The notes under the pieces: generated by a model | Told to the model about the DNA's origin: nothing | The model's database searches: none | Seen by the model: the letters and a program-made list of their open reading frames with translations, nothing else | Assembly (NCBI GenBank): GCA_011317545.1 | Contig: WUJK01000017.1 | Span: 1-64,000 of the forward strand | DNA length: 64,000 bases | Direction of reading: 5' to 3' | DNA from: Coniella vitis | Lineage: Eukaryota > Ascomycota > Sordariomycetes > Diaporthales > Schizoparmaceae | Translations under genes and position numbers: made by a program | Shown: positions 13,088 to 25,500 of the stretch, one piece after another | Layout of the letters: each line of letters starts with the position of its first letter | Position numbering within the stretch: position 1 is the stretch's first letter

Positions 13088-15354
13088 TTAATCATCGCTG
13101 GCGATCTTAGCAACTCCCAGCCATTCAAGATAAGGCTTGATTTCTGGTTCCCTACCCAGATACTCCAACAGGGTCGTCATTTCGGGTTGACCGCCACCGG
13201 GGCTCAGGAGCATGGAACGCAGCCTTTTCCATGCATCCTTAGTATGAGTCTTTTTTATATCATCCGACTTATCAAACATAGTTTTGAAAATATCCAAAGC
13301 GTATACCTTTCCCCTATTTGCCATCAGCTTCAAATGATGATCCTCGGGGTTACACATTGTGGGTTATAATGTACTTACAGAACATATGTGTAGTAACCTG
13401 ATCCGTACTCAGATGTGAGGATAGTTTGAGTAAGAGCATGTTTATGGCCCCAGTCCCAGCCGTCACCGAGGGCTTCGCCTCCCGGCAAAAAAAGCATCTT
13501 GCTGCGGAGCTTGTTATACTCCTCCCCCAAGCGGAGGTTCCGGAGATGATCATGGGATGGAGGACTGTGAATCAGCACATCATACATGGCCAGAAAGACA
13601 TTGTAAGCCTGCCTCTCGACCAAATCTGCCTTGTCCGGAGTCGCCAGAAGTTCAGCTTCATGATCACTCAGTTGAAAGGACCCTTTGAGCTCTTCATTGG
13701 GCTCGGTATCGTCTTTCCAGGGCGATAGGCATGAATAATGGCACGATATGTTTTTGATGTGGCCAGGGTTCCACAAGAACTCTTCGAAAAGGAGGCTAGG
13801 TATTTCAACAAAACCTCGGTCCAGAATAGCAGAGTTTGCATAATCAACCTCTGTACAAAGGTTGTGATGAACGTGCCCAAGCTCATGAAAGAGCTTGCGA
13901 ACCTGGACTATGCTGAGCAAGATTGGTTCGCCGTCATCATTCTTCTCGTAGTTAGACACAATGACGGAAGATGGATAGTAGCGAGTTCCGTCATCCTTAG
14001 TGTATGTGCATTGCAGTCCATAATGTGCAGCAGGGCGAGAGTGTTTCCCGGGGCGGGCATAGAGATCCATGTAAAGGTATCCGAGGAAAGAGTTTTGTCC
14101 ATGTCCCTCCAAATTCCACACAGCATACAGCAGAACGTCCTTATGCCAGACCGAGGGCTTACCACTGTGGATACTGTCTTGAGATGCTGGTGTGAGTTGT
14201 TGGAACTTGGTTCCCAATCTAGGACCGAATATGTCGAGCAGACCCTCCACGGTCTTGTGGAGCTCGAAATACTCCGAGACTTTAATGGGACTATGGTTGA
14301 CTTGTGCTGCAGCCTTTTCGGTGTCTCTGATTCTAGAGTAGTAAAACTCAATCCCAGCTGTAAACAGTAGTGTCAGTCTGGGCCAGCCCGCCCCAGCCTT
14401 CGCCGCGGTCTTTCATCTCAGCAGCTTTGAGGTCGCTCAGATGTTGCGCAGCCTTTTGCATCGGTGTCTTGAGATTTGCAGACACTTCGCTCAGTAAGCT
14501 AACCACTCTGGCAGAAGTTCCCAGCATCTTGCTGGCCATCTTGAAAGCAAGGTAATGAGGATACCCAAGAAGTCGGGCCGTCTCGTCCCGGAGGAGCATC
14601 AACTCCTATACCAAGTCAACATTTTCCGGTATGCGATTCGCCGCTGCATAGCCAAGTTTCTTTCTTGTTGACGACAATGTCGCTCTCTTGAGGATTGAGT
14701 TCACGGTTGCGGTTGTTCGTAATGGGATCCAGAATACTTCCACTGGGGAGCTGTTGCCGCGGTTGCCGAGGCGAGCAATGAGCTTTTCCGGGACACCGTG
14801 GAGTTCGGCTCTCGTTAGCCAGATGCCTGCTTTATCTTCGTTGAAATTTCTGGCGCCTTGCAATACAAGCTCGTCGAGGCGCCGCTTTTCGCCTCAAATT
14901 GGCTCTTTTTGACCGGATCTTGAATGCCACAGCCGTTCTGATGGAACTTCTGCTGTAACTTCTTGAGGTAGTAGTGGGACTCTGTCGTCATTTTCTCCGT
15001 CCCTTGTCCGCCCTCCACAACAGCGTCAACAAGACGACACATGTCATCTCGTGAGTATATGGCATTGTCGGCTTTGTCGATAGCAGTAATGGCGTCACTG
15101 GCAGTGTTGCGTACTTCCTCGGAAGGGGAGCTCCCAATATAGAATTTTAAGAAGCGATACTTGTTGAAGGCAATATTCTCATTCTTGATGATGGGCTGAA
15201 TCACATTTTGGAAGGTCGCAGACTGCGGTGTAATTGTCGCGGCTACCTCGGCCCACGTACGATATGTTGAACTGATGATGGTTTCGGCATCTTGGTCAAT
15301 AGATTCGGGCGTTGCGTCAAAAGCAATGGGCAGCTGTGGTAGCGAAATATCCAT
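13088..15354 (-). pseudogene. M3-family oligopeptidase, disrupted
   Basis: A thimet-oligopeptidase-like gene on the minus strand, starting at the ATG at 15354. The N-terminal helical region (15354-14895) and the catalytic part (14345-13379) are clear: the zinc motif HELGH lies at 13887-13873, with the third-ligand segment VEIPSLLFEEF downstream. A normal intron (13314-13378) precedes the last exon. Three lesions break it: a frameshift near 14893 (between QFEAK and RRLDEL), an in-frame TAG at 14608-14606 best read as CAG to TAG, and a frameshift near 14345 (four bases between YSWD and FYY where three or six are needed). No GT..AG intron explains them. Family members cut short peptides, and from memory one (PhomG) sits in the phomopsin cluster. 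A pair of assembly errors could mimic frameshifts, but three independent lesions make this less likely. Confidence 0.85.
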
Positions 15355-17171
15355 GGCGAGTATTGGGTCGGGTGTTTCTGGTGGGAAGGAAGTGGCCGTG
15401 GACTGGACGAGATGACGATAAATTTGGCGATTGAAGATATGAGATCCCTGATGCCATTTAGCCAAAACAATGGTTCAATGCTATGATGTATGATTCTTTA
15501 CAACGGTGCCCATTTTGAGGTGTCTTGGGCAAACAACAAAGATAGCAGGCGAGTTTCGAGTTACCTCGGTATTCTGTACCATGGTAAGGTTCAATGTCAG
15601 GCAACGAATCAACAGCACAACTCTTATCAGCTGTATCAATCAAAGCGGTTATTCGGCAGCCAGAAAAGGAAAGGCTGTCCAATTGCTTACGGTATGTCCA
15701 TGCAGTTGGCTGCAGCAGACTACGCGAGGATCACCGTCCTCCAAGATGTGCAAATATGGAGTATTATGAGGCACCAACAATGGACCGAAGTAAATTGCCC
15801 CACTGACTTTCTGAAAGCGTGTCGACCAAAAAGGCGGCTGGCCACTACCGCCGACTGATAAAAGTCTACATAGCATAGCGCCATTGGCCCCGTTGCTGAA
15901 GTGTCTATGCATCTGCCTTAGCTTGTTTATACGGGACCTACTGCACAGTACATAATGGCGTGTCAGTCATAGCCTACACATTATCTTGTCCAGACTTCTA
16001 TTCCTCCCCTTCTCGTTCAGAATGCGGGAATATAGCTACCGCATTTGCCTTCGATAGACAATTTTTGCATATCCACCACGATCTTGCCAGCGTTGTTAGC
16101 AATGTGCATTCAAAGTAGCAACGCCTTGTACCAGCTTTACAAGCGACATCATCCGCGCAGCTTGGTCCTGCTTTCCAGTGCATTTCTTGTTACGTCTACG
16201 CTGTTTCTTTGATTCAAATTATGCAGTGGGCCCAGAGACGCAGCATCCGTTTGCCTTCTCCGCGCACCTTGTTAGGTCGCCCCTAGATGCACTGTCCGTA
16301 CGACAGGACTATTTCGAGTCTGTTGCTAACCAGGTTTGAAAACAGCTCCCGCCAATGACATTGTCGTATACAACTGGCTAAAATTCGAGGGACTACATAA
16401 ACGGCGTTCCATATAGCGCGGACCTCCTACGCTTGAGCGTGAACACGTATTGGGAGCAACTTGCGAGACGTGAGTGGAAACAATAAAAGACACGAACTTG
16501 TGATGGCCATTTAGTACCGAGCAATCCAGTACTATATAGTCTCAAGGTTTCAATTATATGCGGGAGCTTCTAAACAAATTAGCTTACAAGCCCAAGGAAC
16601 TTCTTCTTGCTATTTTCGTGGTTTAAGAGACGAGCTGCTACTCAATGTTTCATGCATCTTGTAGTTCTAGAATCTCGACATCGGGGCGAAGTGAGTGAGC
16701 TCCTTCAGTCGTCCATGTCTGGTAACGTCTGACTGCATTGACAATAGTTAGACGTAAGCTTCGTCACTACTCTCGCCGTTGTAAAACATATCAAGTTTTT
16801 CCATTTCAGGATCACCGAATGTAACCTAGGGAGCTGTGCTTAACCTTTTGGCGATGGCTGATTGGGCAGTCCGTGCGCCAAGCGGAGATGATATAGCTGA
16901 CTAATTCGCACGGGTACCTGTGGCCCCTCCGTTGAGGTTGTGACCTGTTGTAATGGCCAGTTTGTGTGGCCTGCGTGTATAAAGCTTGATACAACTCCAC
17001 GGCTACGAAGTGGGTGGGGGCTGCCGGACGATCCACACCCTTGCAGAAAGAGGCTGGTAACTTTGTGAGTTGTTCACTCCGTGCTTTCCCCCCTGTTTTG
17101 CTATCCCCTCCTCCTCACCGCACCCCCAAGAGTTCGCTTTCTTCCTTTGCCTGACGCTTTAAACGGCTGTG
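15355..17171. other. 1.8 kb gene-free stretch
   Basis: Only overlapping short frames with no recognisable product. 16632-16692 contains a copy of a diverged direct repeat whose partner is near 20160-20220. The 3' part probably holds the promoter of the gene at 17172. Confidence 0.5.
16632..16692 (+). repeat. Diverged direct repeat, left copy
   Basis: About 60 bp aligns at roughly three quarters identity with 20160-20220. Shared blocks include TGCTACT, TTCATGCAT, TTGTAGT and TCGACATCGG. The two copies bracket the DUF7924-like gene in direct orientation. Confidence 0.5.
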
Positions 17172-19146
17172 ATGGTACGCCGAAAGCACACGTGAGTATC
17201 GAAAGATGATCTCTATGTCTTTATGGCGTAACTGCTAACTCGAATGACCCAGCCCGGCCGCTTCTCCAGCCCGCACACGCGCGATAGCGGGTGAACAGCA
17301 TCCACAGAGCACCAAGGTCGACAAGACCACCAAACCCCAGCAACAACACACTAGAAGATCTGTCCAGGACGAGTTGTGGGAACCGTACTCAGACCCAAAT
17401 AAACTCCTTCGAAGGCCTCGAGGACAGAGAGCTCCTTCGCGCGAGAATTCGGTGGATAGCAACGGAGCAGAGCTGGAAGCGACGAGCCCTAGTATTACTA
17501 CTCCTGCAGGTGCAACCCCTTCGGAGTCCACAATCAACAGCTCAAGTCAGGCTGCGTTCACGTTTGACAACCAGGACAGCGCCTATTCCCAAGAGGACTC
17601 GCTGGAATCTTGGTACAGGAATGTCGGATACGTGACAGACCTGGATGAGTCCGTGATCCAAGAATTGGAGCATCGCCTGCCAGAGTTGACTATGTCTGCC
17701 TACAAGCGGGACTTCAGTAAATCGAAGTCAGATCGAACGACTGGACTCGAATATCGGAACGTGCGATTAGAACCCAGTCCGATCGACGACGTTTTCTTTA
17801 ATAGCCTGAAACCACTTCAACCATCTGCCTCTGCCACCAGCGTTGATGTATTGGAGCTACCTGAACTCGTTCAGCAATTTCTCATTGAGCTTTGGGAGCT
17901 GGACGTTAAGAAGGCACAGGATGATGAGCTTGAGGCGATTCTCCAGCGGACTGTGATGATTTCTATGCTGGACCGGTTTCGGTTGATTTATAAGTTGAGG
18001 ATGGGTACCGGCAAACCCGTTCTAGACTTTGCCGTTGAAAGTGGCTTAGGTGGCTGGAACTGCCCCTTCATGCCAACACGCGCCCTTATGGAAGGCCCTG
18101 CAGGCCGCAAGCGGGTGCTTACCCGGCCGAAGCCAGATGTATCTATTGCTTTTCGTCTGGAATCGATTATCGAAGCTGGACTTATGCAGGCGATTCCACA
18201 AGCCGTACGGAGCATTATGATCTACGAGGACCAAGACCGTACCCGGACACAGCGTGCTTTTCACTTCCTTATGGTCGAGGCTAAGAACGCAGATAAATCC
18301 TCAACTGATAAGGAGGCCCTAATCCAATGTCTGAATAGCGCCAGTCAATCCCTACACTGCCTATACGAGTTCTGCAACGAGGCGGATAGGAAAGAAGTAG
18401 AGTGCAGCAAATCCTGTTGCAACCCGGACGGCTTGCCTGAAAACATTAACATTGGCGACCAAAGCCCTGATACAGTTGGGGCTGAAGAGCAAGGCCCTTC
18501 TGCGACCCAAACGAAAACGTTTGTGGAGCGGTTCTTTGAGATAGCTAGAGTCTTTACAGCGGTCCCGACCGGTAGAGCTATTACGATCCGGGTGCATCGG
18601 GCTTGGCGTGCATCTGAATACCCCTTCCCTCCAATCAAGGACCAGTCGCGACCGTCTTTTCAGCTCAACATCCTTCCCGATTATCCGCTTCAGTTCGAGT
18701 ATAACGAGATCACCACTCTTCCAATCAACGCCTATAATCGCACGGAACTTGTGGGATTATTCAAGAAAATCATGGTCGACTATGCCATCGGCCACCTCCG
18801 CCCGCTCTTAGAGGACGCGGCCCAAGCAATCGCAATCAAGTTCCGCACTTGGGAACAAAAGGAAGGAAGGCGGTATCCGCTCGGTATGCGGCACTACTCG
18901 CACGGGCAGACAGCTCCGGCCTCCGTGCCTCGCTCTAGCAAAGCAGCTTCTCAAAGATCTGCCCAGAGCGCCCGGCGGCCGTGGGGCTCACCGCGGTTAA
19001 GCACGCAAGGGCAGAGGCCGACCCGCGGTAGCAGCCTAGCTCCCTCGGCCCCTTCGCCCCCAGCCCAATTGTACCACTCTTTCACCAATGACCAAGGCAC
19101 AGGGGACCTACCACAGCCTCCCAAGAAGAGAACAAGGAAGAGGTAA
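17172..19146 (+). CDS. DUF7924-like protein with PD-(D/E)XK-like core
   Basis: Exons 17172-17191 and 17253-19146 around a 61-bp intron (GTGAGT..CCAG); 637 residues. The short first exon gives MVRRKHT and joins in frame, which fixes the start. The first 120 or so residues are Ser/Thr/Gln-rich and probably disordered. The middle carries KPDVSIAF (Asp near 301) and, about 47 residues later, FLMVEAKN (Glu and Lys near 348-350), the D..ExK spacing of PD-(D/E)XK nuclease folds. The C-terminus is Pro/Ser-rich and ends KKRTRKR, a likely nuclear localisation signal. It resembles a large, poorly characterised fungal family I recall as DUF7924. The nuclease link is inferred from the motif only. Confidence 0.8.
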
Positions 19147-20570
19147 AGCAGTGATAATTTTCAACTTACTGCGCTCGGGACCACGTGTAGAAGCGCAAAG
19201 AAAGCGGTGGCAGTGCAGTCCTCAATTCTTCTCAAGGGTCTGCTCAGCTATAATGATTTTGTTAGCTCGTGGCCACTTCGATTTTGTCGAATCTAACGGC
19301 TCGTTGTTGATACCGAAGTAGCAGAGATAATGGACTTTCTGTATAAGTTTAACAAGTTTTATCTAATGTGATCATGATAGTGATCTTGTTATAATCTCCG
19401 GAGGGTGGTATGCTTTGACGCTAAGGTTAGTGGTGCGTTGTAGAATCGCCTAGGGTTAATATAGGGCGAAATGGTGGCCGCAGTATTACTTGCGGGGGGA
19501 TAAGTGATCCGACGCAGTATCACTTTGCTCTGTGTACTTATTGAGTATATACCAGAGATGGTAGTGAGATGGATAGAAGGTTTAGGAAGAGGAGGTGGAT
19601 GCATTGTGGCCAAGTGTCGACTCCTTTATATACAACTGAATGGGAGGCAACGAGGACAAGGTTGCGCGTTATGCCAAAAGCAACTAAGGGCAAGTTCTAA
19701 GAATCCTAGCAGAGGGAGGAGGCCGGATATCCGGGCGACTACTTACACGCGGAGAAGACTAGTTGGCTGCTTCGAAGTTAGCAGAATAACAATCAACGCT
19801 GCCGAATTGGTCAAGATACGGTTCGACGTTATTCATACGGTCTGCTAACGCGTTGGGGACGCCGGCAGCACTGCTTGCGTGAGAGCGAGATACCTGAAAG
19901 GTATAGTTGACAACCGCGAAGATAAGGAGGCTAACTATCGTTCTGACAATGCAGTTTGTGTTAACTGGCGAGCAAAGCGTATAGGAGCTTAATGTGTATT
20001 TTGAGACGCGATGGGAGGTGCGTACTCAAAGGATGCTAAATAACGAATGCGTTGCATAGAGGCAGCGAGGGGCATACAGGGTATAGCAGAGGGTGACGCC
20101 GACTGGTGACCTGTAACAGATAACTCGGCAATTTATCCTTTTTTTTTTGTTATCGTTGTAAACCTGCTACTTAATGATTCATGCATTTTGTAGTCGCATA
20201 ACGTCGACATCGGAGCGAACGACAGCAAAAGCCGAATCTCTCTCATTGTCGGCCACCTCAAGGCCTTCTATAAGTTATCGAAGAACACGTATATTACATA
20301 CGAAACTACAAATGTAAGTAACAGCAAGACTCCTCGGCACTTATTACTCTATCTCTGTGGCAGCCGCAGATATTTCCTGGCGTGAGAAGATCTGACGAGC
20401 TAGTTCCATACGGAACCAGTATATTATCCCTCTAGACGTTTTATACAACTAAGTCGCTTAGGTTGCTTTGGGAGGGGGGAGGAGGAGGAGTTAGTTAGAC
20501 TACCGCGAACTTAGACGTAGTATTAAGAGAGCAGGCTCTTTATAAATAGTTCGCCTCGGTCTAACGATAT
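19147..20570. other. Gene-free transition to the AT-rich block
   Basis: No convincing gene. The 114-codon frame at 19504-19848 has no recognisable domain. A run of ten T residues lies near 20142, and a G-rich run near 20471-20490. GC content falls sharply after about 20570. Confidence 0.5.
20160..20220 (+). repeat. Diverged direct repeat, right copy
   Basis: Partner of 16632-16692. About 3.5 kb separates the copies, with the DUF7924-like gene between them. Confidence 0.5.
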
Positions 20571-21198
20571 AATCAATGTGAACGAATCTTATAGTAATAA
20601 GTAGAGGCTATAGTATATTTCTAAAGATTAAAATAAACCAATATTCTTTAATTGATTTTATGTATTATAAAGGCGAATAATAAACGAGTTAACTTGATAT
20701 TAAGAATAAACTATAAATTGTATTTAGATTTATTTAAGATCCAGTAGGTTATTTATAAGGATTATTAAATATCCTGGTAAATAAACTCCAAGAAAGTTTG
20801 TTTTTATCGTAGCTGCTCTAGCATCGAGTATTATAAATCGAGCTTCGGTAGATTATACCACAAAGGAGGCCGGCTAATCGAAGTTGGAACTTATACACTA
20901 TACTATAAATGCGAAGTATAGCCTATGAGTTTAAATATACCTGAAGGTTCTTGTTAAAGATATGGTAAAAATTAGTTCTTGAATATAAATATAAATATAA
21001 ATATATAAAATAATAAGACTTGCTTTAAATTTAGCTTATAAAGATACTAGCACTTTATATATTACTAATCTTTATACTAATACTTTAGCTATCCGGTTCT
21101 AGTCGGCGGTTGCTTTTATTTACTAAATTTTATATAAGAAATATTTCATCTCCTATCGATTTCTTATATAATAAAACTACTATCAATTATATATCTAT
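20571..21198. other. AT-rich relic sequence left of copy B
   Basis: Strongly AT-rich with frequent TpA, consistent with RIP. I do not recognise an element; it does not match the pol region expected if copy B had inserted into copy C. Confidence 0.4.
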
Positions 21199-21680
21199 TA
21201 TAATAATCCTTGCCTGAATCCCGGATTCTGGAAGTACCTATAAGTTGTATATTAGCAGGCGGGGAAGTATTACCTTTAAGTCTTCGTACGTTATCAAGCA
21301 ATATTAAGTATTATAAGTAATTAAAAGGGATTACCCTATTATATAAAATAATACTTAGATTTATAACTAAAGACTATAAGGAAACTATCTAATATTAAGC
21401 CGTAAACTCCTATCCTTATATCCTTCTATTATTAACTACTATTCCCTAAATAGTACCTTAGACCGACGATATCGCTCGTCGACTATTACGGTCTAAGTCG
21501 ATAGAGTCGTAGTACGGTCCTTATAATCCACCCTTATCCTATATAACCCTAACCCTAGTTATATTATCTAGTATAACTTTATTATATAAGAGATCCTTAT
21601 CGGTCCGTTAAGGTTCCGATTTACTAGTATATAATTACGCTAGCCTATTCCTATAACCTATATAACCGTAGGTTATAATA
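21199..21680 (-). repeat. 3' LTR of copy B
   Basis: 482 bp, matching 28411-28893 apart from transition-type differences. Ends correspond to TGTTATAACC..TTATTACA with RIP changes. Confidence 0.85.
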
Positions 21681-22306
21681 TTATCTCCCTTCTATCGGTC
21701 TTTATCCCTAAAGACTATAATTATTTCCGTAAGTAGTCCTACCTAATATTCTTACTTCGGATTATACCTTCCTAATTCGTTATATCGTTAAGAATTAATA
21801 AAGTTCGTTATAAGAAGACCGAATAAACTTCTTCTCTTTAGTTATCCGTACTAGATCGTTATTCTAAGATACCTTCTTATTCTTCTTACTAATCCCGTTA
21901 AGTTCCTTACTTAGCCTCCGAAGAGGATTCTTCTCGCTACTTAGAATATATTCGTTATAAGCGGGGAAACTGCGATATATAAGGCTTAACTCCTATATAG
22001 ATATAAAAAATTACCCGTTAATATTCGTTAGCCGAGGCGGCCCTTAATATTACTAAGGAGGAGCTTAAATAGGCTGCTACGAAAGTACGCCGGTTATATA
22101 AGGAGCGTTATATATAGGCTAATAAGATAATATATACTATTCGTTGCGGTTTAGATACGATCGAGGAGTTAGATTATATTAAAGCGGAGGAGTTAGAGAA
22201 GGAGCGTTTAGCCGCCGAGGCTATAAGGCGTCCTATAGAGTTAGCTATTCCCGAAGGCCCGTTACCCGAGGGTTTTATAACTATTATATTAGAGGATTTT
22301 AATTAG
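21681..22306 (+). pseudogene. Antisense ORF in the 3' region of copy B
   Basis: On the strand opposite Gag-Pol, one frame can be followed for about 208 codons from the LTR edge to a TAG at 22304-22306. It is broken only by stops explained by RIP (CAA, CAG or TGG codons). The end is protein-like and helical: DTIEELDYIKAEELEKERL (22150-22208), then PEGPLPEGF. The same frame and stop occur in copy D (36589-37213, minus). No homologue is recognised. Antisense ORFs near the 3' LTR are known in some plant Gypsy elements; I cannot say whether this one is related. Confidence 0.55.
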
Positions 22307-22469
22307 TTTAGGTTTTCTCCGTTATCTCCGTCTAATTTTCTTATTAGTAATTTATAAGGTATTAGGGCTTCCGGTTTATAACTTAGGTTTCTTTAGGGTT
22401 ATTATTAGTAGTCCTTAATAAGGGGTTTAGTTATTTCTATAGGTAGTTATTATAGTTAAAGATATAAGT

Positions 22470-22542
22470 AGTCTTATAGCTTAGTAGTTAGAGTTCCTAG
22501 TTTCTTACTAGGAGGTCCGGGGTTCGATTCCCTATAGTACTT
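22470..22542 (+). tRNA. tRNA-Arg(UCU)-like sequence (degraded)
   Basis: 73 nt fold as a cloverleaf. The anticodon arm has a perfect 5-bp stem (CCTAG/CTAGG) around TTTCTTA, giving anticodon TCT. The T-arm contains GGTTCGATTCC. The acceptor AGTCTTA/TAGTACT has one mismatch and one wobble. D-arm changes look like RIP (AGTAGTTA from AGTGGTTA). It lies antisense in the 3' region of copy B and is not seen at the equivalent place in copy D, so it may be a captured tRNA or the head of a SINE. Probably not functional. Confidence 0.5.
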
Positions 22543-25500
22543 TCTCTATCTAAGGCTATAATAACTTTTATTTTCGTATTCTTTAATAAGGTCTAGGTAT
22601 ATATTCTTTAGTAGTTCCTAAGTATTTTCCGAATTATCGTAGTTTTTCTACTTAATAAGGTATTATTTTCCGCGTTTATATTTACGTAAATCGAGAATCT
22701 ATTTAACTTCGTATTATGCTTATTCTAGTTCGATAATATCTATATTATACGAGAGTTCTACGTCTACTAATGCTAGTTCTAGAAGTAAAATATAGAAGAC
22801 TAGGTATAGACGTATATATAGGATTTCTAATTTATAATTAACTAGTAAAATCTATTATATAATTTTATAAGGTCCGAGTTTTTTATAATCGAGTTTATCG
22901 CTAGGTTTAGTAGTTTTAATATTTTTACGGTTAAGGTAGACTTTATCTCCCTTTTATAGGATTAGTCCCTTAATCCTTTTCTAATTAGCGTATTTCGTTA
23001 TTTATTCTTTAACGTCCTAAAGTATATATCGAGTATCCTCGTATAACTACTTAATTCTCTTAGCGTATTAGTCTGCCGTTTCTACGTTTCTACCTAATAG
23101 CGTTTCGTAGTATACTATAGGGTTATATCCGTAGAATAGGAAGAATAATAATTTTCCTATACTCGTTATATCTATACTATTATAAGCGAATTATACTATA
23201 GGTAAGAGTTCGACCTAATTATCTTATTTATAGTTAATATAATATTATAGATATTATTCTATAATCTAGTTAGTACGTTCTATTTATCCGTTTATCTAAG
23301 GATAAAATACCGTAGATATATATTATATCGTTCCGAGGTATTTAGTAAGTAAGATCCAGAATTTTAATATAAACTTTCTATCTCTATCTAATATAATTTC
23401 CTAAGGTATTCCGTAGTTAGCGATAATAATACGGAGGAATATATATACGAGTTCTTCTATAATACTACTTTTTTTATATAGTAGGAAGTATATATACTTG
23501 CTTAGTCTATAAATTACTACTAAGATACTATCGTATTATACTTTAGTTAAGGGTTTTTATAAGAGAGGTAGCTTAGTAATAAAGTTTAGATTAATAAATA
23601 ACTAAATAGTTATAGGTATTAGTAGAGGTTATAATAGTCCGTAAGGTTTATATCGTTCTATCTTATTCCGTTTATATATATTATAGTTATTAACGATATC
23701 TATAACTTATTTCTTAAGGTTTAGTAGATTCTAATAGCGTTAGATCCTTTTATAGGTTACTCTAATTCCTTAGTATCTATATATTAATACGTTATAGATA
23801 CTTCTAATATAATCGTTTTATTCTAATATTATTATACTATTAAGGTTAGGTATTTCTCCTTCGATATATAGTATTACGTTAAGTTCCTTAGTAATAGATA
23901 GTATAGTAAGGTTGCCTTCCGAATCTTCCTTAAAGATTACTATAATATTTTAGTCTTTGCTATTGCTATCCTTATAGTCTAACCGTCTGCTAAGAGCGTC
24001 TGCTTATTCGTTTTCTTTACCTTTACGGTAGATAATTTTAAAGTCGAATTCTAATAGAAATTCGTACTATCTAACTTATCGTTTATTAAGCTGCTTTATT
24101 AAGGTAAATGCCTAGAGATTCTTATAATCCGTATATATAAGAATTTATTATTTCGCGCCGATAAGATAATATCGCTATTCCCTAAAGGCTTTTACTATTA
24201 CTATAAGTTCCTAATCGGGCGTTCCGTAGTTAAGTTCTAGTCCGTTTAGTTTTTTACTAAAGTTACTAACTATCTATAGTTATCCTTTATCGTCTCGTTA
24301 TCCGAGTTATCTACCGAGTATATAATCTAATACGTTTATCTCGATCTCGAAAACTTTATCTTAGTTTACTTCGATTAGGATTAGTTCTAATATAACTACG
24401 TCCTTAATTATATTAAAGGCTTTCTATACCCGTTCGTTCTAATCGAAGGTAATATCCTTTTTCGTAAGTTCTATAAGTAGTACTACGATATTACTATAGT
24501 TCTTAATAAATTATCGGTAGAAGTTAGCGTAGCTTAAGAAGGCTCTAATATCCTTAATATTCTAAGGTATAGGCTAATCCCTAACTACTTATACTTTATC
24601 TTTCTATATTCGTATATACCCTAATATAATAATATATCCGAGGTAGTTAACTTTTTAAGTATTCTAATTATATTTAGTAGATTCTACTAAAATCTTATTA
24701 TCTTAAAGGGTTTATAGGATTATTATAATATATTTCTAATATTCTTCGAATATCTTTAAGTAAATAAGGATATCGTTTAAGTAAGCGATTATAAAATAGT
24801 CGAGGTATTCGCGTAAAATAAAGTTTATTATTTCCTAGAATAATATAGGGGCGTTAGTAAGTCCGAATAGTAGAATAAGATATTCGAAATATCTATAGCG
24901 TATTCTAAACGCTGTTTTCTATTCTTCTCCGGGTTTAATACGAATATATATATATCCTTCTTTAAGGTCGAGGGCTATAAACTATTAGGCTCCTTTAAAT
25001 CTATCTCTAAGTTCTTTAAAGAGAGGTAAGGGGTACCGGTTCTTAATTATAATATTATTAAGTTACCGATAATTAACGTATAGTTATAGCTTACCGTTTT
25101 TCTTTAGTATAAATAGGATTAAGTATCCTACTAGTAAATATAAAGGTCTAATATAGCCTTTCTTAAGATTTTCGTTAATATACTCTCTAAATACTTTAAA
25201 TTTATCCTTATCTAATCCGTAGATAGGAAAGAACTTTAGTTATTCTCCTTCTTTAAGTAGGATCTCGTAATCGTATAGGCTATACTCTAGTAGGCTATTA
25301 TCGAATTTTCCTTAAAATAGTTTTATAAACTTCCAATATTCTTCTAGTATACCGGAGAGGTTTCTAAATATATCTTCGTCTTATATAATTACTATTATAA
25401 GGAGATATCGTTATATATACTTAATTCCTTCTTAAACTTATCGCGATAATATATCCTATTATCTATAGAATCCTATTATATTATATCCTAATCTATTATA

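Noticed and set aside
21199..21437. Apparent extra 5' leader fragment beyond a shorter (about 250 bp) LTR, suggesting tandem elements
   Set aside because: Copy D shows the same extension to the same end point followed by a target duplication, so the LTR is really about 483 bp and includes this part.
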